A stretch of 56,118 bases of DNA from CAYONQ01 sp964405375 (GTDB lineage Bacteria; Planctomycetota; Phycisphaerae; Sedimentisphaerales; Anaerobacaceae). The translations under genes were made by a program, and so were the position numbers. Shown in pieces: positions 1 through 7,431 of the stretch (its first letter is position 1; each line of letters opens with the position of its first letter). Under the pieces are notes generated by a model that was not told the origin of the DNA, searched no databases, and was given only the letters and a program-made list of their open reading frames with translations. Location: contig CAYONQ010000004.1 of the NCBI GenBank assembly GCA_964405375.1, positions 1 through 56,118 of the forward strand. The letters are read 5' to 3'.

Positions 1-40
1 TGCTTGCTCACTGGAATAATACCTGTTATCCCGAATTATT

Positions 41-295
41 GTGAACGGTTACGAATTCTGTTGTTTCTGCAACGAATACCCCTGCGCCGAACTCCATAAA
101 TTTATGAATGACGAATGGCCTCACCACTGGACGATGGAGCCCAATCTTGAATTTATCAAGGAAAATGGTAAGCAAGAGTGGCTGCAGGCACAGGAAAAGG
201 AATGGTCCTGTAAGAGTTGTGGCGCTGAAGTAAAGTGGTATCAGAAGAAATGTAGTTGTGGCCAGGAATTAGATGCATGGGATGTACCAGCATAA
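41..295 (+). CDS. DUF3795-like Cys-rich protein, C-terminal part
   Basis: The 84-residue product has paired cysteines at its start (FCCFCNEYPC) and end (SCKSCGAEVKWYQKKCSCG). This matches, from memory, the C-terminal half of DUF3795 proteins, in which a Cys cluster is followed by a stretch ending in WxCxxCG. Function of the family is unknown; the cysteines suggest a zinc or Fe-S site. The reading frame is closed by a stop at 17-19 just upstream, so the GTG at 41 is only a nominal start. The N-terminal half expected for the family is missing, either through a frameshift near the window edge or because the gene is a remnant. Confidence 0.45.
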   Translation: MNGYEFCCFCNEYPCAELHKFMNDEWPHHWTMEPNLEFIKENGKQEWLQAQEKEWSCKSCGAEVKWYQKKCSCGQELDAWDVPA

Positions 296-850
296 CATCT
301 CAATCCAGGGGACTTGCTACGCTCGCCGGTGAGATAAACGTTATGGATTGAATTGGGTGAGGGTTTTTGATTTATTATACCCGCCCGTTCGACTTCGCTC
401 CCCGCACCAAACGACCCCGCACTAATTTACGGCAGTGGCCTAATTCGTGCGGGGCAAGCGACAGAAATTTGTTTGGTACGGGGCAGGCGGAATGAATTTA
501 TTATTTATGAGTTATGATCCATTCGACTTTGCTCAGGACAGGTTTATTATTGGGGATGTTGAGATTCTTCACTTCGTTCAGAATGACAGATTAAAATAGA
601 TTCCTCCCTTCGATTACACTCAGGGTAAACTCCTGCGCTCGGAATGACTTTTCGACTGATTATCGATTATTTTTTTGAGATTCTTCGCTTCCACCTTCGC
701 GGAGGCTACGGCGGACAAGTCGTTCAGAATGAATAGGTGACTGACGAGTTGCGATTGATAGCAAATGGCGGACGGGAAGTGGTTATTCTGGGGGGATTGG
801 CATAGACCTTCGTGGTGTGGTCCAGCCGGGCGCAAATATTTTTGTGATTT
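296..850. other. repeat-rich spacer without genes
   Basis: No convincing gene lies here. The stretch carries a nested inverted repeat (listed separately) and several copies of a phrase of the type TTCGTTCAGAATGA / CGCTCGGAATGACT (around 570-590, 640-650, 719-732) preceded by GAGATTCTTC. Such phrases are typical of dispersed intergenic repeats. The open frame at 620-835 on the minus strand has no recognisable features. Confidence 0.5.
381..490. repeat. nested imperfect inverted repeat
   Basis: An outer pair, CCCCGCACCAAAC (about 400-412) against GTTTGGTACGGGG (471-483), encloses an inner pair, CCCCGCACTAATT (415-427) against AATTCGTGCGGGG (442-454). CCGCCC and GGCGG extend the outer arms. A transcript of either strand could fold into a long branched hairpin. 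The GTGCGGG words also occur in the hairpin elements near 47.2-47.4 kb. Confidence 0.6.
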
Positions 851-1564
851 TTAGCTTGCTGCGTTTATTGCGTCGGCGAGCTTAAGTGTGCCTTCGTAGA
901 GGGCCCGGCCGATTATGGCCGCTTCAACGCCGGTTTCGGTGAGCTTTTTTATATCGGCTATTTCTGTAATGCCGCCGGAGGCGACGACGGGAATATCCAC
1001 CGCCTCGGCCACTTGTTTCGTTCTTTCGAGGTTCGGGCCTGCGAGCATACCGTCTTTTGTGATGTCGGTGTATATTATCGCCGCCAGCGGTAATTTTGCG
1101 GCCTCGGCTGCGAACTGCAGGAGGGTTTGGGGGCTGTCTTGTGTCCAGCCGTGGGTGGCGACCTTCGAGCCGCGTGCGTCGAGTCCGAGAGCGATTTTGC
1201 CGGTGAACTTTTGTGCCATTCGGCTGAACCACTGGAAGTCGCTTACGGCCTTGGTGCCGATTATCACCCTTTCGGCGCCTATATCGAGCAGCTGTTTTAT
1301 GGAATCTTCGTTTCTGATTCCGCCGCCGACCTCGATTTTCAGTTTTCCGAGGGCTGCTATGGCGGATATTGTGTCGGTATTGACCGGCATGCCGACTTTT
1401 GCGCCGTCCAAATCGACGATGTGCAGCCAGTGGGCTGATTGTGCGATAAATTCCTTTGCCTGGGTGACGGGGTTTTGCTGATAGGTTATTCGGCGGTGAT
1501 AGTCGCCCTGGATGAGGCGGACACATTTGCCTTCGAGCAGGTCAATTGCCGGTATGATATACAT
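851..1564 (-). CDS. hisA: HisA, phosphoribosylformimino-AICAR ribotide isomerase
   Basis: HisA catalyses the Amadori isomerisation of ProFAR to PRFAR in histidine biosynthesis in the cytoplasm. The protein begins MYIIPAIDLLEGKCVRL with the catalytic Asp in IPAID, has the first phosphate loop EVGGGIR, the second catalytic Asp in YTDITKDGML, and the second phosphate loop VVASGGI followed by IIGRALYEG, all in family order for a (beta/alpha)8 barrel of about 237 residues. The ATG at 1564 is preferred over an upstream in-frame codon because it begins at the conserved N-terminus and has a GGAG ribosome-binding site 8-9 bases upstream. No other his genes are in the window. Confidence 0.95.
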   Translation of the reverse strand: MYIIPAIDLLEGKCVRLIQGDYHRRITYQQNPVTQAKEFIAQSAHWLHIVDLDGAKVGMPVNTDTISAIAALGKLKIEVGGGIRNEDSIKQLLDIGAERVIIGTKAVSDFQWFSRMAQKFTGKIALGLDARGSKVATHGWTQDSPQTLLQFAAEAAKLPLAAIIYTDITKDGMLAGPNLERTKQVAEAVDIPVVASGGITEIADIKKLTETGVEAAIIGRALYEGTLKLADAINAAS

Positions 1565-1687
1565 TTTCGAACTCCAGAACCGTTGGTAACCAATTCGTGG
1601 GATTTTAGACAAATGGTCCTGTAGTTTCAACAGATTTCGGATGATTATTTTTATCTGCGAAGATTTCGTCAATTATGAGTAAGTGTG

Positions 1688-2629
1688 CTATATTGGCTGG
1701 GCGGTGGCCGCCGGAGCGAAGACATCAAAGTCAGGGCCGAACTGGCCCAGATAGTAAAGCGAATAAGCCCGTTTGAAAACGAGCAGGGGCAGCATCAGGA
1801 CGGTGCCGATATAAGGTATCGCCAGGAAGAGGGCGGCACAGCAGCAGGTCCCAAATACTAATGCTATCAAAATCGCAGCAATAACCATTGCTATTACAAT
1901 CTGGAAGAGGATGTATAATGCAAAAGCGCCTTTTCCGGACGAAAGTATTTGAAGAAATCGTCGCCAAGCGTTGGTACAGCTGCAAGGGTGGAGATACATA
2001 ATGGGTACTACGAAATCATTTGTGAATTTGAAGAACAGGGCGGAAGCGATTGCTATGAGAGCCGTTACAAGAGCAAGGCACACTATCGCAAGGATTTCGG
2101 CAGCCCTGATACGACCGCAACTTTTAGTCAAAAGAACAACCATCAGGGCAATCATTGCTGTGCACAGGGCAAGGCAGATAAAAACGATAAATCCTGATAC
2201 AAGTTTAAAGAGCCAGAGACTGTTGGCAGGTTTCCGAAAGTTTTGCCAGGGTGTTTTGACTTCGGCCTTGTTTTCGGCGATGCAGTAGAGAAACATAAAT
2301 CGGCCTCTGCTATTGAGCCAGAGCAGGGTAATCATAACAGCCAATCCGATTAGCAGGCCAAACGAAGCGAGGACTGCTATCAGTAAAAAATGCTCTGAAA
2401 AGATGCTCTTAACCTGGCTTAAAGGGGTTCCAAGGCGGCAGAAGTTGTTGCAAGGGAAATTGAGGCGGAAATTCCCTCCTCTTTGGCCAAGAAATGCCAG
2501 CCAGGCACAGAAACCAATAGTGAACCACTTGCCTATCTCGAAAGGTTTGAAAAGTATAGCTTTCACCTTTTCTATAGCGGGGCTGATAGGTTTAATTACA
2601 CTTATAGCAGATAGCTGTTCCGGGGCCAT
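1688..2629 (-). CDS. multi-pass membrane protein
   Basis: The 313-residue protein starts with a soluble segment (SPAIEKVKAILFKPFEIGKWFTIGF) that runs into a series of about six hydrophobic segments (for example LLIAVLASFGLLIGLAVMITL and IVIAMVIAAILIALVFGT). This N-terminus, in which a kinase-free amphipathic stretch precedes FxIGKWFxxGFxAWLAxLG, is reminiscent of conserved hypothetical membrane proteins of planctomycetes (DUF7544/DUF4013-like). No catalytic motif is visible and no function is assigned. A GAGG ribosome-binding site lies about 7 bases before the ATG. Confidence 0.6.
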   Translation of the reverse strand: MAPEQLSAISVIKPISPAIEKVKAILFKPFEIGKWFTIGFCAWLAFLGQRGGNFRLNFPCNNFCRLGTPLSQVKSIFSEHFLLIAVLASFGLLIGLAVMITLLWLNSRGRFMFLYCIAENKAEVKTPWQNFRKPANSLWLFKLVSGFIVFICLALCTAMIALMVVLLTKSCGRIRAAEILAIVCLALVTALIAIASALFFKFTNDFVVPIMYLHPCSCTNAWRRFLQILSSGKGAFALYILFQIVIAMVIAAILIALVFGTCCCAALFLAIPYIGTVLMLPLLVFKRAYSLYYLGQFGPDFDVFAPAATAQPI

Positions 2630-2936
2630 ACGGTCAGTCCTCTGTGATGTTTCGGGATAAATGCTTTGCTTTGGAAACAGTCAACATTTACCCATCGGAT
2701 AGATTCTACCTTTTGACAAAAGTTTTAGTTAACATACGTTGTTTGTCAAGAAAAACCCGACTTTTTTCAATTATAAGTCATTGAAGTAATAGGGTCTTAT
2801 TCAAAGTTTTCAGCTGATTTGTGCCGTACTTCTTGAGCAGCTTGTAGATTCCCTACGGGAACAAGACGGATTGCAATCCTTATAGGAACCGGTTACGAGC
2901 GGCCAATGAGCTGAACGTCCTGATATGCAGGAGCAG
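2630..2936. other. intergenic region, no gene seen
   Basis: About 300 bases without a supported gene. It holds an inverted pair TTTGACAAA / TTTGTCAA (2712-2749), whose minus strand reads TTGACA and could form a -35 box for the membrane protein gene, though the spacing to the best -10-like hexamer (TAAAAC) is 16 and the match is weak. The part from 2830 to 2936 has coding-like composition on the minus strand (…GIYKLLKKYGTNQLK…) but no family that I recognise. Confidence 0.4.
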
Positions 2937-3590
2937 CTACTTTGCCGGGTATCCTACAGTCTGGGCTATTAGAAACCGTTGATTATCTCGCAGCCCTATC
3001 GCTTTGGCCAGGGCCGGTCCGTCGACCAAGGCGCGGGCCACAGTCGCCAAACCCTCGGACGCACAGAACAGGTGGACATTCTGGACGATGCAGCCCGTTG
3101 AGATTGCCGCACGAAAGACCGCTGCGTCTTCATCGCTGGCACCTCTCGAGAGATCCACTACATAGACGAGGTTCACAGGCGCAGATTTCACAAACTCCTG
3201 CCTCCCAGTCACTGCCCGGAGGTCTTTAGCAAGGATATGTTTCAACTGATGTGCCTTCGCGTCATACAGGTATACACCGTCGGCGGTGGTAACGTAAATA
3301 TCGACTTCCTGCCTGTTCTTTGCAGACGGAGCAGTACGTCTGCCCGATTCCGGACGGTTTATTCCCCATGCCGCCCAGAGCAGGTTCGACAACACCTGGT
3401 CGGACAGCTTCTTCGTACTGAAGTTGCGCTCGCTTTTCCTGTTCTTCAGCACCTGGAACAGCAGCTTACCACCGTCCATCTGCGGTTCCGGAAGCTGGAT
3501 GGATTTCAGCTCCGCCGTAAGCGCCAGTGGCGCATACGCGAGCATACCAGCCAACACCACACAAACGAATCGAGACGATTTTGTGTTCAT
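2937..3590 (-). CDS. exported SagB-type nitroreductase-family protein
   Basis: The 217-residue protein begins with a Sec signal peptide (MNTKSSRFVCVVLAGMLAYAPLALTAE). The mature part has the nitroreductase/SagB features: RKSERNFSTKKLSDQVLSNLLWAAWGINR near the start (FMN phosphate-binding Arg-Ser), TAPSAKNRQEVDIYVTTADGVYLYD in the middle, and a C-terminal ASEGLATVARALVDG followed by VGYPAK. Family members are FMN-dependent oxidoreductases; proteins of this short SagB type with a signal peptide are common in anaerobes but their substrates are unknown. The ATG has a GGAG site 7 bases upstream. It is a single gene, not in an operon with its neighbours. Confidence 0.8.
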   Translation of the reverse strand: MNTKSSRFVCVVLAGMLAYAPLALTAELKSIQLPEPQMDGGKLLFQVLKNRKSERNFSTKKLSDQVLSNLLWAAWGINRPESGRRTAPSAKNRQEVDIYVTTADGVYLYDAKAHQLKHILAKDLRAVTGRQEFVKSAPVNLVYVVDLSRGASDEDAAVFRAAISTGCIVQNVHLFCASEGLATVARALVDGPALAKAIGLRDNQRFLIAQTVGYPAK

Positions 3591-3636
3591 GACGGTTCTC
3601 CTATGTTAAAAGTCTACTCCAATTTTCATTATTTTT

Positions 3637-3675
3637 TCACACAACTAAAGGAGGAGATTTCAACTCCTGTTGTGA
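3637..3675 (-). promoter_or_regulatory. hairpin in the leader of the nitroreductase gene
   Basis: AGGAG (3649-3653) pairs with CTCCT (3664-3668), and CAAC/GTTG continues the stem after a three-base bulge, with TCAC/GTGA-like ends. It lies about 50-85 bases upstream of the nitroreductase start on the minus strand. It could be an operator or a leader hairpin; no terminator T-run follows it in that direction. Confidence 0.3.
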
Positions 3676-3808
3676 TTTTACCATTATACATTTTTCTTTC
3701 AAGTAGTTTTTGCCGTCTTGGGCGGTGCGCACGAAACTTACTCTGTTGGCGATGAGTAGTTAATATGCTTGTAATTTCCGGTATTGGTGTGTATAGGTTG
3801 TATGGTTT

Positions 3809-3894
3809 GGAGAGGTGTCCGAGCGGCTTAAGGAGCCGGTTTCGAAAACCGGTGTGCGGTTTCCGTACCGCGGGTTCGAATCCCGCCCTCTCCG
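3809..3894 (+). tRNA. tRNA-Ser (anticodon CGA)
   Basis: A complete cloverleaf is visible: acceptor arms GGAGAGG (3809-3815) and CCTCTCC (3887-3893) with discriminator G, D stem TCC/GGA, anticodon stem CCGGT/ACCGG with loop TTCGAAA and anticodon CGA at 3843-3845, a long class II variable arm (about 19 bases, GCGGTTTCCGTACCGC hairpin), and a T arm with loop TTCGAAT. The long variable arm fits serine. CCA is not encoded. A TTTTTC run follows directly and may end transcription. Confidence 0.97.
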
Positions 3895-3909
3895 TTTTTC
3901 AGGCAGGCA

Positions 3910-4404
3910 TTATGATTGTTTATTTTGCGTGCCGGATGTGAGGTCGGTGAGGATTTGTTCGGCTATCCGGCTTAGCTTTTCACTGACTTCGGGTGTGCAG
4001 TGTTCAGAAAACCTTGACAGCTCTTTTGCCTCGATGCCATAAATGCGAATATCTGTGGGGACGGCATAGCCCCATTCTCTGCCCATCCGAAGGGCGGTTG
4101 CGAAGTTTGTGTCGTGGGGGCAGCTTACCCTAATCGTATCTGCCAACTCATCGAGAGTGAAACGATACAGCGTTCCGGGCGGCGCAGAGCCGAGCTGAAT
4201 AGCATCAACCACTACCAATCGGTCATAGCCAACGATTTGCGGAATAATATCCATCGTTGCCGCTGAAGACTTGATGATGTCATATTGCGGAGCGGCTTCG
4301 GTGGACGAGTGGTTCAGCCGTTCTGCGAGGCGGTCGGCCACCTCGTGAGCGACGCCGTCGTCTGAAAGAATCGGATTGCCGAGGGCAAGAATAAGCGTTT
4401 TCAT
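3910..4404 (-). CDS. [NiFe] hydrogenase maturation protease
   Basis: The 164-residue protein begins MKTLILALGNPILSDDGV, the GxGNPxxxDDG signature of HycI/HoxW/FrhD endopeptidases. The Asp in DDGV, the Asp in VVVDAIQLG and the His in SCPHD correspond to the three nickel-binding residues with which these proteases recognise the metallated large subunit. The enzyme would remove the C-terminal extension from the neighbouring hydrogenase large subunit after nickel insertion. It is the last gene of the long minus-strand cluster, 8 bases after mvhA. Confidence 0.92.
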   Translation of the reverse strand: MKTLILALGNPILSDDGVAHEVADRLAERLNHSSTEAAPQYDIIKSSAATMDIIPQIVGYDRLVVVDAIQLGSAPPGTLYRFTLDELADTIRVSCPHDTNFATALRMGREWGYAVPTDIRIYGIEAKELSRFSEHCTPEVSEKLSRIAEQILTDLTSGTQNKQS

Positions 4405-4412
4405 TTTTCGTA

Positions 4413-5921
4413 TTAGCTGCGCTTTATGGTTTTGATTAGCTGTCTTTCGCTGTCAAAGATACTGACTTCGATGGGCATCTGGCCCGGCAGGGCGTGTGTG
4501 GAGCAGGAGAAGCACGGGTCATACGCACGGAAACACATCTCTAACATATTCAGGATGCCGTTGCTGACTTCAAATTTATGGATGAGCGCCTTTGCGACCT
4601 TCTTCATTGACAGATTCATCGCAGGGTAATTGATACTGGAGGCGACCAGCAGGTTAAGTTTTTTAATCAGCCCTTTATCATCACATTCGTAATGGTGTAT
4701 GAGTGTGCCCCGCGGTGCGGCAATGATGCCGACGCCTTCGGTGGGTTTTTCAGTAGGGATATTTCGCACATCTTTAGAGGTGATTTGCGGGTCGTTGACC
4801 AGCTCTTTCAGGCGTTCGGCGGCATACAGGCACTCGATAGCGCGTGCCCAGTGGAATGCCAGTGTATAATGGGCCGGCTTGCCGCCGAGTGTCTTGAAGA
4901 AATATTCGGCGGCTTCTTGTGCCAATGGTGTGGGGATTTTGTCGGCGACATTCAGCCGTGCCAGCGGCGCCACCCTTACGATGCCGCTGTCTGGGCCGTC
5001 TTTGAAGCCGTGCCAGCCGATTTTGCGTAGGTACGGCATCTTGAGATAGCTCCAGGGCACGACGTGCTCGGCCATATATTCGATGTAGTTTTGCGGGCCG
5101 AACCGGCCGAATTCCTTGCCGGCGGGGTCGATGATGCGAATATCGCCGTCATAAAAGTTGAGCTCATTATCTTTATTGACCATCCCCATATAATAGGTTT
5201 CGTGGTAAAACAGGTCCTTGTTGACGACAGTATCCACGAGCTTTTTGTTTTTGAGGATGAAGTCGTCAACGACTTGCAGCGTGAACTTGCCGAATTCGAC
5301 GAGCTCGTCAGCCATTTTTGCGATTTTGTCGCGGTTTTCTTTCGAGAGCGGCTGCGAGACGCCACCCGGCAGGCCGAAGATTGGGTGTGTTGCTTTTCCG
5401 CCGATGATTTCCTGGATTTGTGCGGTGTAGGCGCGGTTTGTGAGGACTTTTTTTCCGATTTCGGGTCCGACGACATTGATGACGCCGACGATGTTTCTTT
5501 CCTCGGGTTCCGCCGCCCAGCCGCAAATCATATCCGGCCCGACGCTCATTGCGTATATGTGGGCGATATGGCTGTGGAGCATATGTGCGCAGTAGCCAAG
5601 CTCTCGGAGCTTCTTAGCGGTTGGCGTCGGCTCGACGCCATAAGCCATATCGACGGCCTTGATGGCGGCGAGATGGTGCGGCCAGGGACACACGCCGCAC
5701 AGGCGGGTCGTGATGCGCGGTATTTCCTCGATGGGTCGGCCCTTGCAGAACTCCTCAAAGCCGCGCAGTTCGACGACCTGGAAGTAGGTATCCTCGACCT
5801 CGCCGTTGTCATCCAGAAAGACATTGATTTGTGCGTGTCCTTCGAGGCGGGTGGCCGGGGCTATGCGGATGACCTTTTCCTTAACCTTGTATTTTTCGTC
5901 TTCGAGTTTTGGATAAGTCAT
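4413..5921 (-). CDS. mvhA: [NiFe] hydrogenase large subunit, MvhA-like (group 3)
   Basis: This 502-residue subunit carries the NiFe active site. The L1 motif RLCGVCPWPH is at residues 73-82 and the L2 motif DPCFSCSTH at 468-476, so all four nickel ligands are cysteine and there is no selenocysteine. A 26-residue tail after the L2 His is the extension that the adjacent protease should cut. The N-terminus (IAPATRLEGHAQINVFLDDNGEVED) is typical of cytoplasmic group 3 enzymes. Together with MvhG, MvhD and HdrA next door this points to a group 3c, Hdr-coupled hydrogenase. The space before the ATG is filled by a CGTATCT-type repeat instead of a clear Shine-Dalgarno sequence. Confidence 0.95.
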   Translation of the reverse strand: MTYPKLEDEKYKVKEKVIRIAPATRLEGHAQINVFLDDNGEVEDTYFQVVELRGFEEFCKGRPIEEIPRITTRLCGVCPWPHHLAAIKAVDMAYGVEPTPTAKKLRELGYCAHMLHSHIAHIYAMSVGPDMICGWAAEPEERNIVGVINVVGPEIGKKVLTNRAYTAQIQEIIGGKATHPIFGLPGGVSQPLSKENRDKIAKMADELVEFGKFTLQVVDDFILKNKKLVDTVVNKDLFYHETYYMGMVNKDNELNFYDGDIRIIDPAGKEFGRFGPQNYIEYMAEHVVPWSYLKMPYLRKIGWHGFKDGPDSGIVRVAPLARLNVADKIPTPLAQEAAEYFFKTLGGKPAHYTLAFHWARAIECLYAAERLKELVNDPQITSKDVRNIPTEKPTEGVGIIAAPRGTLIHHYECDDKGLIKKLNLLVASSINYPAMNLSMKKVAKALIHKFEVSNGILNMLEMCFRAYDPCFSCSTHALPGQMPIEVSIFDSERQLIKTIKRS

Positions 5922-5946
5922 ATTTCGTATCTCGTATCTTGTGTTT
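5922..5946 (-). repeat. CGTATCT-type repeat before mvhA
   Basis: The plus-strand word TTCGTATCTCGTATCTTGTG fills most of the 31 bases between mvhG and mvhA and sits where the mvhA ribosome-binding site should be (minus strand ACGAGATACGAA directly before the ATG). It is the same word that is tandemly repeated inside the giant HdrA gene at 8400-8431. Confidence 0.6.
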
Positions 5947-5952
5947 CTAATT

Positions 5953-6966
5953 TTACTTTTCGTCTTTTGATTCTTTTATCACGCGTTTAAGAAGCGATTT
6001 TGGCAGTGTGAATCGATATAACGTTCCCAGCGGGTCTCGCATTTTCTCCATTAGCTTTTCAATATCTTCCTCGGGCAGTTCGGTTTCGACAGAGGAGACT
6101 TTCAGGATAGAGGCAAGTGCGCTTAACATACTGCCGCCGTGGTCGAGCACGGCTGCTGTCGGTCCCATACAGCCGCGGCAGGGCATATTAACGTTTATAC
6201 ATTTGGAGTCGCAGCCGGCCCGGGTTGCAGGCCCAAAGCACAGTATTCCCTGCTCAAGGAAGCACTTCTCCGGGTCCAGCTCTGTATAATCTATGCTTTT
6301 AATCTCATCGATAAAGACCTTTTCGGGCTTCTGCCTGGGACATTCGTCACAAAGGGTTCTTTCGGAGGCGAGAATTATTCCTTTTGGCGGCAAGGGTGCC
6401 TTGCCGTTGACAAAATCCAGAACTATCTGCAGCAATTTCACATTCATTTCCCTTGTGGGTGGACAGGCACCAATGATGTAGTCCACATCGACGACTTCGT
6501 CGAGGGTCTTGACATCCTCGAACAGCTCGGGCAGCTCGAGGTCGTGACCCTGGGGGGTTATGAAATGGGTCTGGGGACGGGTGTGTTCGGGATTTACGGT
6601 AGTTGCAGTTTCGTCGTAGACGGTGTCGAGGATTTTGTTTTTTGTGGTAACATTAGCCAGTCCCGGGATGCCGCCGAAGGCAGCACAGGCGCCGTAAGCG
6701 ACCATAATCTTCGATTTTTTGCGCAGGAGCTTTGCAACATATTCATTTTCGCTGTTGCGGACAGCGCCGTGATACAAACATATAGTGATTTCGCCATCGG
6801 CCATTGCCTCGACGTCTTTGAATTTTATATCCGCAGCCAGTGGTGCAAATGTAAGGTCGGCTACCTCGAAAAGCTTAAGAAGCTCGACATCCAAGTCGAG
6901 GATGGCGATGTCACATCCGGAACAGGTCGCCCCCTGTGCAAGAGCGATTTTAATTTTTTCAGGCAT
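5953..6966 (-). CDS. mvhG: [NiFe] hydrogenase small subunit, MvhG-like
   Basis: The small subunit relays electrons through three Fe-S clusters. Visible ligands are the proximal-cluster CSGC near residues 15-18, GAC in VAYGACAAFGG, GACPPTREMN, and a rich C-terminal block (CDECPRQ, CFLEQGILCFGP, GCDSKCINVNMPCRGCMG). There is no twin-arginine signal, so it is cytoplasmic, as in group 3. The ATG at 6966 is chosen over an upstream in-frame codon because a perfect AGGAGG lies 8 bases before it and the protein then starts MPEKIKIALAQGATCSGCD, the family N-terminus. It overlaps the mvhD end by 8 bases, which suggests translational coupling. Confidence 0.93.
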   Translation of the reverse strand: MPEKIKIALAQGATCSGCDIAILDLDVELLKLFEVADLTFAPLAADIKFKDVEAMADGEITICLYHGAVRNSENEYVAKLLRKKSKIMVAYGACAAFGGIPGLANVTTKNKILDTVYDETATTVNPEHTRPQTHFITPQGHDLELPELFEDVKTLDEVVDVDYIIGACPPTREMNVKLLQIVLDFVNGKAPLPPKGIILASERTLCDECPRQKPEKVFIDEIKSIDYTELDPEKCFLEQGILCFGPATRAGCDSKCINVNMPCRGCMGPTAAVLDHGGSMLSALASILKVSSVETELPEEDIEKLMEKMRDPLGTLYRFTLPKSLLKRVIKESKDEK

Positions 6967-7423
6967 CAAGAACCTCCTTTGCGGTGTCGGTGTGCTGGTT
7001 AGATTGAGCCGGCTTTGCATAGGGACTTGGGCCAAGCTCAACGATGCAGTCGATGAAGCTGTTCATAGTGTTGGCGAACTTCTCGGCATCGCCGGCGGAT
7101 ATCCAAGCCAGTCCGAGCCGATGGGGGTTTAATCCGAACTGCTTCAGCAAGGAGCGCAGAAGGGCTATTCTTCTTCTTGTTCGGTAGTTTCCGCCGATAT
7201 AATGACAGTCTCCCGGGTGACATCCGGCCACCATTATGCCGTCGGCGCCGAGCCGGAATGCCTCCATAATCCACTCGGGGTCAACACGGGCCGAGCACAT
7301 AGTTCTTATGACACGAAAGTACGGTTTAATCTGGTATCTGCTTATGCCCGCCAAATCGCCGCCGGCGTAGGCACACCAGTTACAACAAAAGACAATAATT
7401 TTGGGTTTGAACTGGTTTTCCAT
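6959..7423 (-). CDS. mvhD: MvhD, hydrogenase-to-HdrA electron carrier
   Basis: The 154-residue protein is a [2Fe-2S] subunit that connects hydrogenase (or another donor) to HdrA. It shows the family cysteines: CCNWCAYAGGD near the start, RTMCSARVDP in the middle, and GCHPGDCHYIGGN. An in-frame GTG two codons upstream is possible, but the ATG at 7423 has AGGTG 8 bases before it. It lies between the giant HdrA and MvhG, the usual order for Hdr-Mvh complexes. The C-terminal tail (SPYAKPAQSNQHTDTAKEVLDA) is poorly conserved and overlaps the mvhG start. Confidence 0.92.
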   Translation of the reverse strand: MENQFKPKIIVFCCNWCAYAGGDLAGISRYQIKPYFRVIRTMCSARVDPEWIMEAFRLGADGIMVAGCHPGDCHYIGGNYRTRRRIALLRSLLKQFGLNPHRLGLAWISAGDAEKFANTMNSFIDCIVELGPSPYAKPAQSNQHTDTAKEVLDA

Positions 7424-7431
7424 AATCACAC

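Noticed and set aside
620..835. A 71-residue minus-strand frame in the first spacer
   Set aside because: It covers the dispersed repeat phrases and has no coding features.
915..1481. Long open frames on the plus strand over hisA
   Set aside because: They are the antisense and shifted frames of hisA; no family features, whereas the minus-strand frame has all HisA motifs.
3815..4042. A 75-residue frame over the tRNA
   Set aside because: It runs through the tRNA-Ser gene and into the end of the protease gene on the other strand.
4413..5921. Selenocysteine in the hydrogenase large subunit
   Set aside because: All four nickel ligands are encoded as cysteine codons; no in-frame TGA in the motif.
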